From Subsaximicrobium wynnwilliamsii (GTDB lineage Bacteria; Bacteroidota; Bacteroidia; Flavobacteriales; Flavobacteriaceae): 64,000 nt of DNA. Numbering within the stretch: position 1 is the stretch's first letter; the number at the start of each line of letters is the position of its first letter. Both the position numbers and the translations under genes were made by a program. The notes below the pieces were generated by a model. It ran no database searches, was not told the DNA's origin, and saw only the letters and a program-made list of their open reading frames with translations. The DNA is taken from the NCBI RefSeq assembly GCF_007997225.1, contig NZ_VORM01000024.1:1-64000 (forward strand). The letters are read 5' to 3'. Positions 56,634 through 64,000 of the stretch are shown piece after piece.

Positions 56634-56651
56634 TCCCGATAGCTATCGGGA
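56634..56651. repeat. Palindrome TCCCGATAGCTATCGGGA, copy 2, inside the intron
   Basis: Identical to 405-422. It interrupts the intron segment GTAGTAGTGACGA..CTGTAATGG. Confidence 0.85.
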
Positions 56652-56808
56652 CTGTAATGGAAATGGAGCGAAGGGCTTAGCTAATTTGGAATACAGTTTG
56701 CCAACTTGAAAGAGGATGAGCTTATATTTGTTGCAAATTAGAAGAGCCGTGTGAGGGGAGACTTTCAAGCATGGTGCTGTGAGAGGCTTGGGGCGAAATT
56801 CCCCTTAT

Positions 56809-57318
56809 CTACTCGATCACAAACACGTTATGTTTGATGAGATTTTGTTCAAAAGCGGGCATATGGCGCGTCTCAATTGATTTGACTGCATTTGAGATTG
56901 TCTTCTTGCCATAAAATGAAATGATTTCATTTGTATTACCTCGCTCTAAAATTCTTTTGATAATTGCCTTTTTATTTTTATTCCAGTCAATTTTATCAAT
57001 AGTTGTATCCCAAAAAATCACTGCTCTGAAAGTCTTGATATTTGGTGTTTTTTTTAGTTCAGATTGAGAGGCCTTTTTTACGTCATGGCTAGCCTGTAAT
57101 AGCATAAAATAATCTTCCTCTACATTAAAGTGTTTAGAAAGCTTTATGGATAGCTTTGGGTTGATATCCCTTCTTTTATTGAGAAGTGCACTAATGGTTT
57201 GTTTGTGCTCACCAATAGAAGTGGCTAATTCAATACCTTTCAAGCTTTGAGCTTTTAGTTCCCTTTTTAGGATAGCACCCGGATGCACACCTTTGACTTT
57301 AGCTAATTCTGGTAACAT
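56809..57318 (-). CDS. HigA-type HTH protein with C-terminal DUF6922-like domain
   Basis: A 169-aa protein. The HTH lies at residues 10-65 (VHPGAILKRELKAQSLKGIE, ATSIGEHKQTISALLNKRRD). From about 95 a second domain reads FRAVIFWDTTIDKIDWNKNK, AIIKRILERGNTNEIISFYG, the pattern of DUF6922, which often accompanies AbiEii toxins. The last two residues and stop (IE, TAG) come from the group II intron; the ancestral ending was probably VYD-stop. A perfect inverted repeat at 57357-57376 upstream is the likely self-binding operator. Confidence 0.8.
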   Translation of the reverse strand: MLPELAKVKGVHPGAILKRELKAQSLKGIELATSIGEHKQTISALLNKRRDINPKLSIKLSKHFNVEEDYFMLLQASHDVKKASQSELKKTPNIKTFRAVIFWDTTIDKIDWNKNKKAIIKRILERGNTNEIISFYGKKTISNAVKSIETRHMPAFEQNLIKHNVFVIE

Positions 57319-57356
57319 TAATATGAATTTTTTTCAAAGACACACAACAACCAATT

Positions 57357-57376
57357 AGTAAACATATTTGTTTACT
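57357..57376. promoter_or_regulatory. Candidate operator AGTAAACA..TGTTTACT
   Basis: Perfect 8-bp inverted repeat with a 4-bp TATT spacer, 39 bp upstream of the HigA-DUF6922 start, the usual place for antitoxin autoregulation. Confidence 0.55.
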
Positions 57377-58158
57377 TAAAAGAAATAATTTTAACGGTGC
57401 TATCAATAGAATGGAACTTCTGGTAATACGATTTTAGTTGCGTATAAGAAGATACTTTATGTCGCTGTTTTGCAACGTTCCGCGGTTGTGGAACGCATAA
57501 TCCATTTTGCCTTTTGGGCGCCTGTCACTTCTGCAATGGTCTCTTCGGTATATTTTCAATCGAATTTTAAATTATAAGTCTAGGTTAGCATTTCACACAA
57601 ATCGAGTTGAATATAATTTATTGGAATTTCATGGATTATTCAAAATTTAAGCTGAGGTTAGTCTCGTTTCAATCGATTGAATTTTTAGTTTAAAGCATTG
57701 AAAATTTGAGTTTTATAGAATTTCACGATGGAGCGAAGAACAAAATCGTTTGCTGATTTTTAGTTTAGATATTTCAAGATCGAAAGCGTCCGATAATTTT
57801 TTTAAAAGCGCTAGTCGTTTAAATTTTTAACAAGATTAGAGCGTTTCCAAACCTAGGATACTTTGATTATCCTCTTCCCAGAATTATAATTTTAACAACA
57901 AAGTAAAATAATTGTTTAAATTGTGCATTGCTTAGCGCAATCAAGTTTCTTTGTGAAGCTAGCGAGGTTGCTCTAAGCGTCCTAAATGCTTTCGGGTCCT
58001 ACGGTCATGGAGCAATAAGAAGACATTAAAACCGAGGCTTTTGATAGCGTACTATAGAACAAACGATACAACCCTTAATTTAGAGCGTACCAAAAAGCAA
58101 TAGGAATTGCCGCCAAGTCTTACCTAAATGGATATCAGGATGCGGTCTGACTTTAGGC
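57377..58158. other. Long intergenic stretch without recognisable gene
   Basis: About 780 bp, AT-rich, with no ORF I can support and no tRNA. Short inverted repeats occur (for example ACGTTCCGC..GTGGAACGC near 57475-57497). It may hold remnants of the island or an unrecognised RNA. Confidence 0.4.
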
Positions 58159-59514
58159 ATGAATAAAATTCAACCAAAAAAACTTATGACAACGAGTAAC
58201 TCAAAAAACAATTTAGTTCCTATTCTAATCATTGCAGGCCTGTTTTTCATCTTTGGTTTTGTGACTTGGATCAATGGTGCGCTCATCCCCTTTATGAAAA
58301 CCATCAACGAGCTTAGCGATGCGCAATCGTATCTCGTAGCCTCGGCATCGTACATCTCCTTCGTGGTCATGGCACTTCCGGCGTCTTATATCCTTACTAA
58401 AATAGGCTATAAAAAAGGCATGTCTTTAGGGCTTTTTGTCATGGGTATTGGTGCCTTGGTCTTTATTCCTGCAGCCGAAGCGCGCACGTACTGGGTGTTT
58501 TTGGCGGGTATTTTTATCCAAGGTATGGGGATGACCATACTTCAAACTGCCGCAAATCCTTATGCCACCATTTTAGGTCCCATTGAAAGCGGTGCCAAGC
58601 GCATTGCCATTATGGGCATCGCCAATAAAACGGCGGGCGCATTGGGCTCCTTGATTTTTGGTGCGATATTATTATCGGGTATCGATGCCGTTCAAGATCA
58701 ATTGAAAGATGCATCGGAAACCGAAAAAGCGCTGCTTTTAGATACCATGGCCGACAGTGTTTTTGTGCCTTACGTGATTATGGCAGTGGTATTGTTCATT
58801 TTGGGAATCCTTATTAGAAAAGCACCCTTACCGCATGTGGAGCCGGTTGAGGTTGAAGCCGATTTGGCCATTGATGGTGCTGGAGCCAAGAAAAGTATTT
58901 TCTCGTTTCCGCATTTATGGTTTGGGGTTTTCGCCTTGTTCGTTTATGTAGGTGCCGAGGTCATTGCAGGAGATACTATCATTAACTACGGCATATCACT
59001 TGGTATTTCTGGAGATGAGGCCAAATTCTTTACCACTTTTACGCTTATGGCGATGGTGGCAACCTATGCGCTTGGTGTCTTTTTGATCCCTAAATATCTC
59101 AAACAGCGAACCGCATTGATAGGCAGTGCCATTTTGGGTGTCATTTTAAGCGTGTGCATTCTCTTGACCACTGGCTATACTTCAGTATTGCTTGTTGCAG
59201 CTTTAGGAATTGCCAATGCCATGGTTTGGCCTGCAATTTGGCCACTCACTTTGGATGGTCTGGGTAGACATACCAAAACAGCGTCTGCTTTGTTGATTAT
59301 GGCCATTTCAGGTGGCGCGATCATTCCACCTTTGTACGGGAGATTGGTCGATTCGAATAAAAATGAAATGATTGCCAGCGGGATCAATGATGCCGATGCT
59401 TTGGCAACAGCTTCTACTGGTAGCTATTGGATTTTGATCCCGTGTTATCTCATCATTCTGTTTTTTGCGCTTTGGGGGAATACACTGAAAAGCTGGAAGC
59501 GGGTCAAACGCTAA
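58159..59514 (+). CDS. Sugar MFS transporter (FHS family, GluP/FucP-like)
   Basis: A 451-aa protein with twelve predicted membrane segments. The FHS-family signs are FIFGFVTWINGALIPFMKTI near residue 31, FIQGMGMTILQTAANPYATI near 118, and FVYVGAEVIAGDTIINYG near 260. Such carriers import fucose, glucose or galactose with H+. The ATG at 58186 (MTTSNSKNNLVP) is an alternative start. It is followed by a Gfo/Idh/MocA oxidoreductase, suggesting a sugar-use pair. Confidence 0.9.
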   Translation: MNKIQPKKLMTTSNSKNNLVPILIIAGLFFIFGFVTWINGALIPFMKTINELSDAQSYLVASASYISFVVMALPASYILTKIGYKKGMSLGLFVMGIGALVFIPAAEARTYWVFLAGIFIQGMGMTILQTAANPYATILGPIESGAKRIAIMGIANKTAGALGSLIFGAILLSGIDAVQDQLKDASETEKALLLDTMADSVFVPYVIMAVVLFILGILIRKAPLPHVEPVEVEADLAIDGAGAKKSIFSFPHLWFGVFALFVYVGAEVIAGDTIINYGISLGISGDEAKFFTTFTLMAMVATYALGVFLIPKYLKQRTALIGSAILGVILSVCILLTTGYTSVLLVAALGIANAMVWPAIWPLTLDGLGRHTKTASALLIMAISGGAIIPPLYGRLVDSNKNEMIASGINDADALATASTGSYWILIPCYLIILFFALWGNTLKSWKRVKR

Positions 59515-59651
59515 AAAGGTGCAATGAAAACAAAATGAAATCAATAAACTTGGGGCGAGCCCAGAAGCTATGAATTGAAAGATGTTCTTTGTATTTCGAG
59601 ACAAGCCTCAGGATATAAAACCCTCTGGAGGGATTTAATTTAGCAAATAAA

Positions 59652-60629
59652 ATGGAAAAGATGATCAGATGGGGAATTGTAGGTTGCGGTAACGTGACGG
59701 AAGTCAAAAGCGGACCCGCCTACCAAAATACGGAAGGTTTTGAGCTGAAAGCGGTCATGCGGCGCGATGTTGCCAAGGCGGAAGATTATGCCAAACGCCA
59801 TCAGGTGCCAAAATTCTATGGTGATGCGGAAGCTTTGATCAACGATCCAGACATTGATGCCATTTATATCGCGACGCCTCCAAATTCACATGAGGACTAT
59901 GCGCTGAAGGTGGCGGAAGCGGGCAAGATTTGCTGTATCGAAAAACCCATGGCACCCAATTATGAAGCCTGTGTACGCATCAATGCGGCCTTTGAGAAAA
60001 AGAATTTGCCATTGTTTGTGGCGTACTACCGACGCTCATTGCCGCGTTTTGACCAAATCAAGACTTGGATTGACGCTGGCGAAATTGGCGACATAAGACA
60101 CATCAATTGGAACTTGACCAAGCCGCCAAGCAATGTTGATCTAGCTGAAGGGTATAATTGGCGAACCGATAAATCGATCGCACGTGGAGGCTATTACGAT
60201 GATCTGGCTTCTCATGGTTTAGACCTATTTGTGTATCTGCTTGGGCCAGTTTCAGAAGCAAATGGGATTGGCGTCAATCAGCAAAAACTGTACTCGGCCA
60301 TGGATGCAGTGACTGGATATTGGTTGCATGAAGCAAAAATCACGGGCTCTGGGAGCTGGAATTTTGGAGCTGAAGAACATCAGGACAAGGTTGAGATCTT
60401 TGGAACTAAGGGTACGATCTCATTCGCAGTATTTGAGGAGGAAAATATCATTTTGAGAACCGGAGATCAGGAAGAGAGCTTGTGGATCCCGAATCCGAAA
60501 CATGTACAAAAGTATCATGTTCAAAATATGGCAGCCCATCTCAACAAAGAAAAAACACATCCTTCCACCGGAAAAACCGCCGTACATACCGCATGGATTA
60601 TGGAGTCTATGTTAAACAGAATGAATTAA
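59652..60629 (+). CDS. Gfo/Idh/MocA family oxidoreductase
   Basis: A 325-aa NAD(P)-dependent enzyme. The Rossmann motif GIVGCGNVTEV is near residue 8; DIDAIYIATPPNSHEDYA near 74; the catalytic EKP motif is in CCIEKPMAPNYE near 98. The C-terminal domain includes RGGYYDDLASHGLDLFVYLL near 181 with the usual catalytic His region. It oxidises or reduces a sugar or inositol derivative; the exact substrate is unknown. It lies 137 bp after the sugar transporter. Confidence 0.92.
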   Translation: MEKMIRWGIVGCGNVTEVKSGPAYQNTEGFELKAVMRRDVAKAEDYAKRHQVPKFYGDAEALINDPDIDAIYIATPPNSHEDYALKVAEAGKICCIEKPMAPNYEACVRINAAFEKKNLPLFVAYYRRSLPRFDQIKTWIDAGEIGDIRHINWNLTKPPSNVDLAEGYNWRTDKSIARGGYYDDLASHGLDLFVYLLGPVSEANGIGVNQQKLYSAMDAVTGYWLHEAKITGSGSWNFGAEEHQDKVEIFGTKGTISFAVFEEENIILRTGDQEESLWIPNPKHVQKYHVQNMAAHLNKEKTHPSTGKTAVHTAWIMESMLNRMN

Positions 60630-60708
60630 GGCTTCAGGGCATTTGATCTGTTTAGCTTAGGCGAATATTCGTGAAATAGATCTAAATACCGCTGAGTAGG
60701 CACAAAAA

Positions 60709-60728
60709 AAACCTGAAGCCTCAGGTTT
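60709..60728. terminator. Terminator between the oxidoreductase and the 47-aa gene
   Basis: AAACCTGA (60709-60716) pairs perfectly with TCAGGTTT (60721-60728). On the minus strand it is followed by a run of eight or more T, so it can serve the small gene at 60791-60934. Confidence 0.85.
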
Positions 60729-60790
60729 AATTTTATTCAATATTTATGTGGCATATAAGTTCTTCAAAATAGAACTACTCCATAAGGCGC

Positions 60791-60934
60791 TTAGGTCTTT
60801 AAAGTAAGTTGATAAAAATACCGGCATTTTCTGCCGTAGTCTTTCATGCTGAGAATGAATTTCTCATAGCGTGAAACTTTAGCGCCGCCATTCATAACTT
60901 GAGTCTTGTAAGTATTTGTTTTCAACCTTTTCAT
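60791..60934 (-). CDS. Small basic protein (47 aa), unknown
   Basis: A complete 48-codon frame from an ATG at 60932-60934 to a TAA at 60791-60793. The peptide begins MKRLKTNTYKTQVMNGGAKV and ends KCRYFYQLTLKT. It is basic and rich in Lys, Tyr and Thr. It has its own upstream region with a TATCTTTA element close to the -7 consensus, two direct repeats at 60955 and 60977, and a strong terminator 62 bp downstream. These surroundings favour a real gene. No family recognised. Confidence 0.5.
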   Translation of the reverse strand: MKRLKTNTYKTQVMNGGAKVSRYEKFILSMKDYGRKCRYFYQLTLKT

Positions 60935-60954
60935 AGCCTAAAGATATAAAATTT

Positions 60955-60990
60955 ACGTTAAATTTACAATGAGTTAACGTTAAATTTACA
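60955..60990. promoter_or_regulatory. Direct repeats ACGTTAAATTTACA, 22 bp apart
   Basis: Exact 14-bp copies at 60955-60968 and 60977-60990, two helical turns apart, directly upstream of the 47-aa gene and between it and the TVP38 gene end. Confidence 0.6.
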
Positions 60991-61021
60991 TAAGGCAAGC
61001 AAGTATCTTATTATTAGATAC

Positions 61022-61729
61022 TTAGGGTTTGTTTTTAGTCCGATTATATAGGTAATACATTATGAAGAGTGCGAGACTTATCAAAGACACCCACAATAAT
61101 CCAGTTTTTAGTGTGTCGTTGCTTTTGCCCATAATTGCAATCAATATGGTTAATGGAGCGATGCCTAAAAGTGTGGCGCCAATAAACCTCCAGTAGCCCA
61201 TCTTGAGCATGCCGCCCACAAAACTAATGGCATCATTGGATAAAAAAGGATTTAGCCTGGTAACTATGACTGCCCAAAACCCATAATGTTCTATAAAGTC
61301 TTCAATTTTATTTTTTGTGCTTTGTCCCAAAATTTTAAGCACGAAGGTTTTACCAATATAACTTCCCATAACATAACCTACGGTTGACGCTGCAAAAACA
61401 GCTACAAAAACAATCGCGCTTCCCCAAATGGGGCCATAAGCCAATATGGAGACCACTATGAGTAATACGCTGGGAATTACCAATAAAAACATTTGAACAA
61501 TCATGGCCAATACCAAAACTATTGGGCCAAACCAGCCAAATCCATCCACCCAGGCTGTAATGCGTTGGTCATCATCACTTGTCAATACCGTCCAAGCGTT
61601 GTTTATAAATTGCTGAACCTCTTCAATTAGATAATAGGAGGCTACCAAAGCTCCAACCACGAGCAGTGAGATGTATAATGGCCATTTGGATTTTGAGGGC
61701 TGTTGTTTGTCTTTTTCTTTTTCCATCAA
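61022..61729 (-). CDS. TVP38/TMEM64 family membrane protein
   Basis: A 235-aa protein with about six membrane segments and the DedA-like core: FGPIVLVLAMIVQMFLLVIP near residue 66, ILAYGPIWGSAIVFVAVF near 95, ASTVGYVMGSYIGKTFVLK and FIEHYGFWAVIVTRLNPF near 145. The family is linked to lipid scrambling and membrane homeostasis. Its start overlaps the end of the SdiA-regulated-like gene by 4 bp, so the two are co-translated. Confidence 0.88.
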   Translation of the reverse strand: MMEKEKDKQQPSKSKWPLYISLLVVGALVASYYLIEEVQQFINNAWTVLTSDDDQRITAWVDGFGWFGPIVLVLAMIVQMFLLVIPSVLLIVVSILAYGPIWGSAIVFVAVFAASTVGYVMGSYIGKTFVLKILGQSTKNKIEDFIEHYGFWAVIVTRLNPFLSNDAISFVGGMLKMGYWRFIGATLLGIAPLTILIAIMGKSNDTLKTGLLWVSLISLALFIMYYLYNRTKNKP

Positions 61730-62583
61730 TTAAAATCAACTTGAAGAATGGTTGCTGATGCACCCTTGCTGGCTTCATTTGAAATGTAAAGTCTGCCTTC
61801 TGATTCAAAACTGAGTCCTTCCGGCTGAGGAAAGTCATCTTCATTCAAAACATAGACATTTTTAATGTTGCCTTTAGGATCTAAGATCATTAATTTAGGG
61901 TTTTTTCCTTCTAAAATATAATAATTTCCTGTTTTTGGGTGGATGGCAAGATCGGAAGGGTTGAAGGTTTTTTCAATCTTCTTATTTTGAAACTCCTCGA
62001 GCGCGCTATCGTTCATGTCTATGTTAATAAAAGCTTTCGAATCCATTTTTTTGGTATCCAATGCTATGCGGTATAAGCCTTTATTGGCTTCGCTTTTCAA
62101 TCCTTCGTCCTTCGGGGTAGTGATCAAAGACTTGGTGTTTCGATCGTAAAACAAGGTTTCCATATTTTGATCTTCAGAAAAATCAGTCTTAAACTGACTT
62201 ACCTTTTTGTCTTTACTGCGAAAATTCAGAATTTCAAAAACAACACCGTCACTTCGCATGACATAAGCGTCTTGATCGTTTATGGCGATGCCTTCATAAT
62301 CGCCCTGATCAGCAAATTCAATCTCCTGTATGATTTTATTGGAGCTGAGGTCATAAATAAAGATAATCCCATCTTCATCTTGAACGCTGGCAATTATGTC
62401 GTCTTCCAGCCAAGCAATACCGCTAATTTCGTCGAGTGCTTTTGGCATCTCCCAAGTTTTGTTGATGCTGTAGGCTTTTTCAGAGGCCAGTGGATTTTGA
62501 TCATTCTGCCAGTTGAGACCAACAGCCACACCAATGACTGCCATAGAAAAAAGGGCAATAAGAATGTATTTGAGTTTTTTCAT
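61726..62583 (-). CDS. SdiA-regulated-like beta-propeller protein
   Basis: A 285-aa protein with one N-terminal membrane segment or signal (residues 5-24). The rest resembles the SdiA-regulated (YjiK-like) propeller family: DEISGIAWLEDDIIASVQDE near 51, GDYEGIAINDQDAYVMRSDG near 92, FNPSDLAIHPKTGNYYILEG near 206 and PQPEGLSFESEGRLYISNEA near 252. It is probably periplasmic with Ca-binding loops. It is translationally coupled to the TVP38 gene. Confidence 0.85.
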   Translation of the reverse strand: MKKLKYILIALFSMAVIGVAVGLNWQNDQNPLASEKAYSINKTWEMPKALDEISGIAWLEDDIIASVQDEDGIIFIYDLSSNKIIQEIEFADQGDYEGIAINDQDAYVMRSDGVVFEILNFRSKDKKVSQFKTDFSEDQNMETLFYDRNTKSLITTPKDEGLKSEANKGLYRIALDTKKMDSKAFINIDMNDSALEEFQNKKIEKTFNPSDLAIHPKTGNYYILEGKNPKLMILDPKGNIKNVYVLNEDDFPQPEGLSFESEGRLYISNEASKGASATILQVDFN

Positions 62584-62783
62584 TTGATAATGCTTTTAAG
62601 TTTTTTACGGAAGACCTTCAGATAAATCCAGGATTAATCTGAATTTTTAAAACGACGTTTTATGTTTTCCGAAGCCTTCCACCTGTATCAGGAATTTAAT
62701 ACAGCAACAAAAATGCATCCCAAATCTGAAACAATTTGGGAATTGCTTTATAAATTCAAAACTTTAAGATTCTTTAACCTTTT

Positions 62784-64000
62784 TTAATAGAATTTAAGTG
62801 TAAAGCTGTGGGCATCTGTAAAGGTATAGCTTAAATTAAGTGTGTATTTATCGGCAATAGCTTTGGATATGGCCAGCCCCAAACCTGTCGATTTTTTGCT
62901 GGTACTCGCTTTTTTGAAGCGTGAAAAAATCACGGTATCATCTAAAGGCATCTGTTCGCCTTTATTGCTTATGCTCCAAGTGTTGGGTTCAATAGCAATG
63001 AGCACATGCTCGTTTTTATTGCCGTGAATGAGCGCGTTTTTGATGAGATTCGATAACAGGATGGTCGCGAGATCTTGATTGATTTGATAGAAGATTTCCG
63101 CCTTGGCATCGATACTTATGTGCACCTTTCTATGTTTGGCAAAATCTTCAAAATCACTGATAATGGTTTCTGTGAGGGTATTGAAATTTACCTTGGTAGC
63201 TTCCTCGAATTGCTTATTCTCAATTTTTGAAAGTAGCAACAGCGATTTATTCATGCGTGTGAGACGGCCTAAATTATCGAGCACCGTGACTATATCTTTG
63301 GATTGTTCTTGACTTAAATTCTGATGTTCTAAAAACAGTTCAAGTTTATTGATACTAATCGCCAAAGGGGTTTGAAGTTCATGGGACGCATTTTCTATAA
63401 ACTGTTTTTGGTCTGTATAACTGCTTCTGGCTTTGTTGATCAACTGAGAGATTGTGGTATTGAGTAAGCTGAATTCTTCAATATTACTTGATGGAATATC
63501 CACAAACGTGTTTTTTTCAATGCGAAATTTCCCCAACTGGCCAATGAGGGTATAAAAGGGCTTCCATATTTTTCTCAAGATGAGATTGTTCATAACCAAA
63601 ATAGTGAGCACCAATAAGGCATAAAGTCCCAAAAGATAATACACCAAGCTTTCAATGAGGTCATCTTCCTCCACCATTGAGGTTATGATTTTTAGTTTGT
63701 AATAAGCCTCATCGTCGTGTTTAATGGCAGTTTCAAAGATGCGAACGGGCTCAAATTCTTTCTCATTGTGCATGAACATGAGCGTATCACGATAGCTTTC
63801 CTCGAAATTTTCATGAGTGCTTTTAGAAATACGACTGAAACTGTAGATGTGTTCGTCAAAATTGGCGTGCTCTAAAATGGAAGCGTCCCGAAGCATCTGC
63901 TGCATCAAGATGATTTTCTGGTTTTCGAGCCCATCATCAAGACTGTCATAAATCTCATCCAACATGGCATAATAAAATAGAAATGCCCAAACCGTCAAAA
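62784..64000 (-). CDS. Sensor histidine kinase, N-terminus outside window
   Basis: At least 405 codons on the minus strand; the reading frame is open to the right edge, so the true start is not seen. A periplasmic domain (about 110 residues) is followed by a membrane helix (LLGLYALLVLTILVMNNLIL). The dimerisation domain has the phospho-accepting His in FIENASHELQTPLAISI. The ATPase has the N box LLSNLIKNALIHGN and a G box in KKSTGLGLAISKAIADKY. It autophosphorylates and passes phosphate to a response regulator, which is probably just beyond the window. Confidence 0.92.
   Translation of the reverse strand, partial: LTVWAFLFYYAMLDEIYDSLDDGLENQKIILMQQMLRDASILEHANFDEHIYSFSRISKSTHENFEESYRDTLMFMHNEKEFEPVRIFETAIKHDDEAYYKLKIITSMVEEDDLIESLVYYLLGLYALLVLTILVMNNLILRKIWKPFYTLIGQLGKFRIEKNTFVDIPSSNIEEFSLLNTTISQLINKARSSYTDQKQFIENASHELQTPLAISINKLELFLEHQNLSQEQSKDIVTVLDNLGRLTRMNKSLLLLSKIENKQFEEATKVNFNTLTETIISDFEDFAKHRKVHISIDAKAEIFYQINQDLATILLSNLIKNALIHGNKNEHVLIAIEPNTWSISNKGEQMPLDDTVIFSRFKKASTSKKSTGLGLAISKAIADKYTLNLSYTFTDAHSFTLKFY

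Larger units (their letters stand above)
56074..56817 (+). mobile_element. ORF-less group II intron
   Basis: The 5' end GTGTGCCAAGAAGTAGCC fits the GUGYG consensus. The 3' part has a domain V-like stem (AGAGCCGTG near 56741 against CATGGTGCT near 56771), then a domain VI hairpin (GGGGCGAAATTCCCC) and the 3' end CTACTCGAT. Removing 56074-56817 rejoins the minus-strand gene so that GTG-TTT-GTG continues TAT-GAT-TAG, a normal stop. No reverse transcriptase frame is present; domain IV is nearly absent. Possible EBS1 TATGA (56244-56248) lies in a loop, complementary to TCATA just before the intron. Domain V has an A-G mismatch where U is expected opposite the triad. Confidence 0.8.

Overview
The window looks like a chromosome segment of a Flavobacteriaceae member (Bacteroidota). 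The evidence is gene content and order (tRNA-Thr/Tyr/Gly/Thr, tuf, tRNA-Trp, secE, nusG, rplKAJL, rpoBC; rpsU, xerC, hpf; trpEGDCFBA), lipoproteins with short lipoboxes, promoters of the Bacteroidota type (TTG, about 18-19 bp, TAnnTTTG), and A-rich starts without Shine-Dalgarno sites. The one clear Shine-Dalgarno exception is rpsU. No genus can be named from sequence reading alone.

Layout. 1-620: the end of an IS3-type transposase gene and a 480-bp hexamer array. 625-15721: housekeeping and envelope genes (sterol-desaturase-like hydroxylase, GDPD, NamZ-type muramidase, LolE-type permease, cysteine synthase, CIA30, DUF2851, K+ channel, alanine/sodium symporter, HhH protein, acyl-CoA dehydrogenase). 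15722-16316: seven extra tandem copies of the acyl-CoA dehydrogenase 3' end plus a hairpin. 16504-20043: secreted and lipoprotein genes of unknown role. 20058-35811: the translation and transcription core, with two clear promoters, five tRNAs, and hairpins in the rplL-rpoB and rpoB-rpoC spacers. 35919-39848: DUF3467, DEAD-box helicase, VF530 protein, a hypothetical gene and TrmL. 40135-48091 (minus strand): the complete trp operon. It starts with a promoter, an 18-codon leader peptide with three consecutive Trp codons, mutually exclusive hairpins and a terminator, and it ends with an unannotated 48-aa small gene and a strong terminator. 48142-54498: YceI with its MarR regulator, thioredoxin-like and rhodanese-like proteins, a SYLF protein and a class A penicillin-binding protein. 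54899-57376: a decayed toxin-antitoxin island (broken AbiEii, frameshifted HigB/RelE-type toxin with intact XRE partner, HigA-DUF6922 gene) interrupted by an ORF-less group II intron. 58159-64000: a sugar MFS transporter, a Gfo/Idh/MocA oxidoreductase, a 47-aa small gene, a TVP38-type membrane protein, an SdiA-regulated-like protein and a sensor kinase running off the window.

How the parts work together. The core cluster supplies ribosomal stalk proteins and RNA polymerase. rpsU carries a strong Shine-Dalgarno site that fits translational feedback by bS21. The trp operon appears to be controlled by ribosome-mediated attenuation.

The most unusual general feature is the spacer DNA. At least eight loci carry tandem arrays with a 7-bp period but different unit sequences. 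In several the unit changes while the 7-bp phase is kept. They lie at gene ends, touch the stop codons of trpE and trpD, and occupy trp operon spacers. Several palindrome families (GACCT..AGGTC, CCTGCC..GGCAGG, TCCCGATAGCTATCGGGA) are also scattered through spacers, and two of them sit inside the group II intron.
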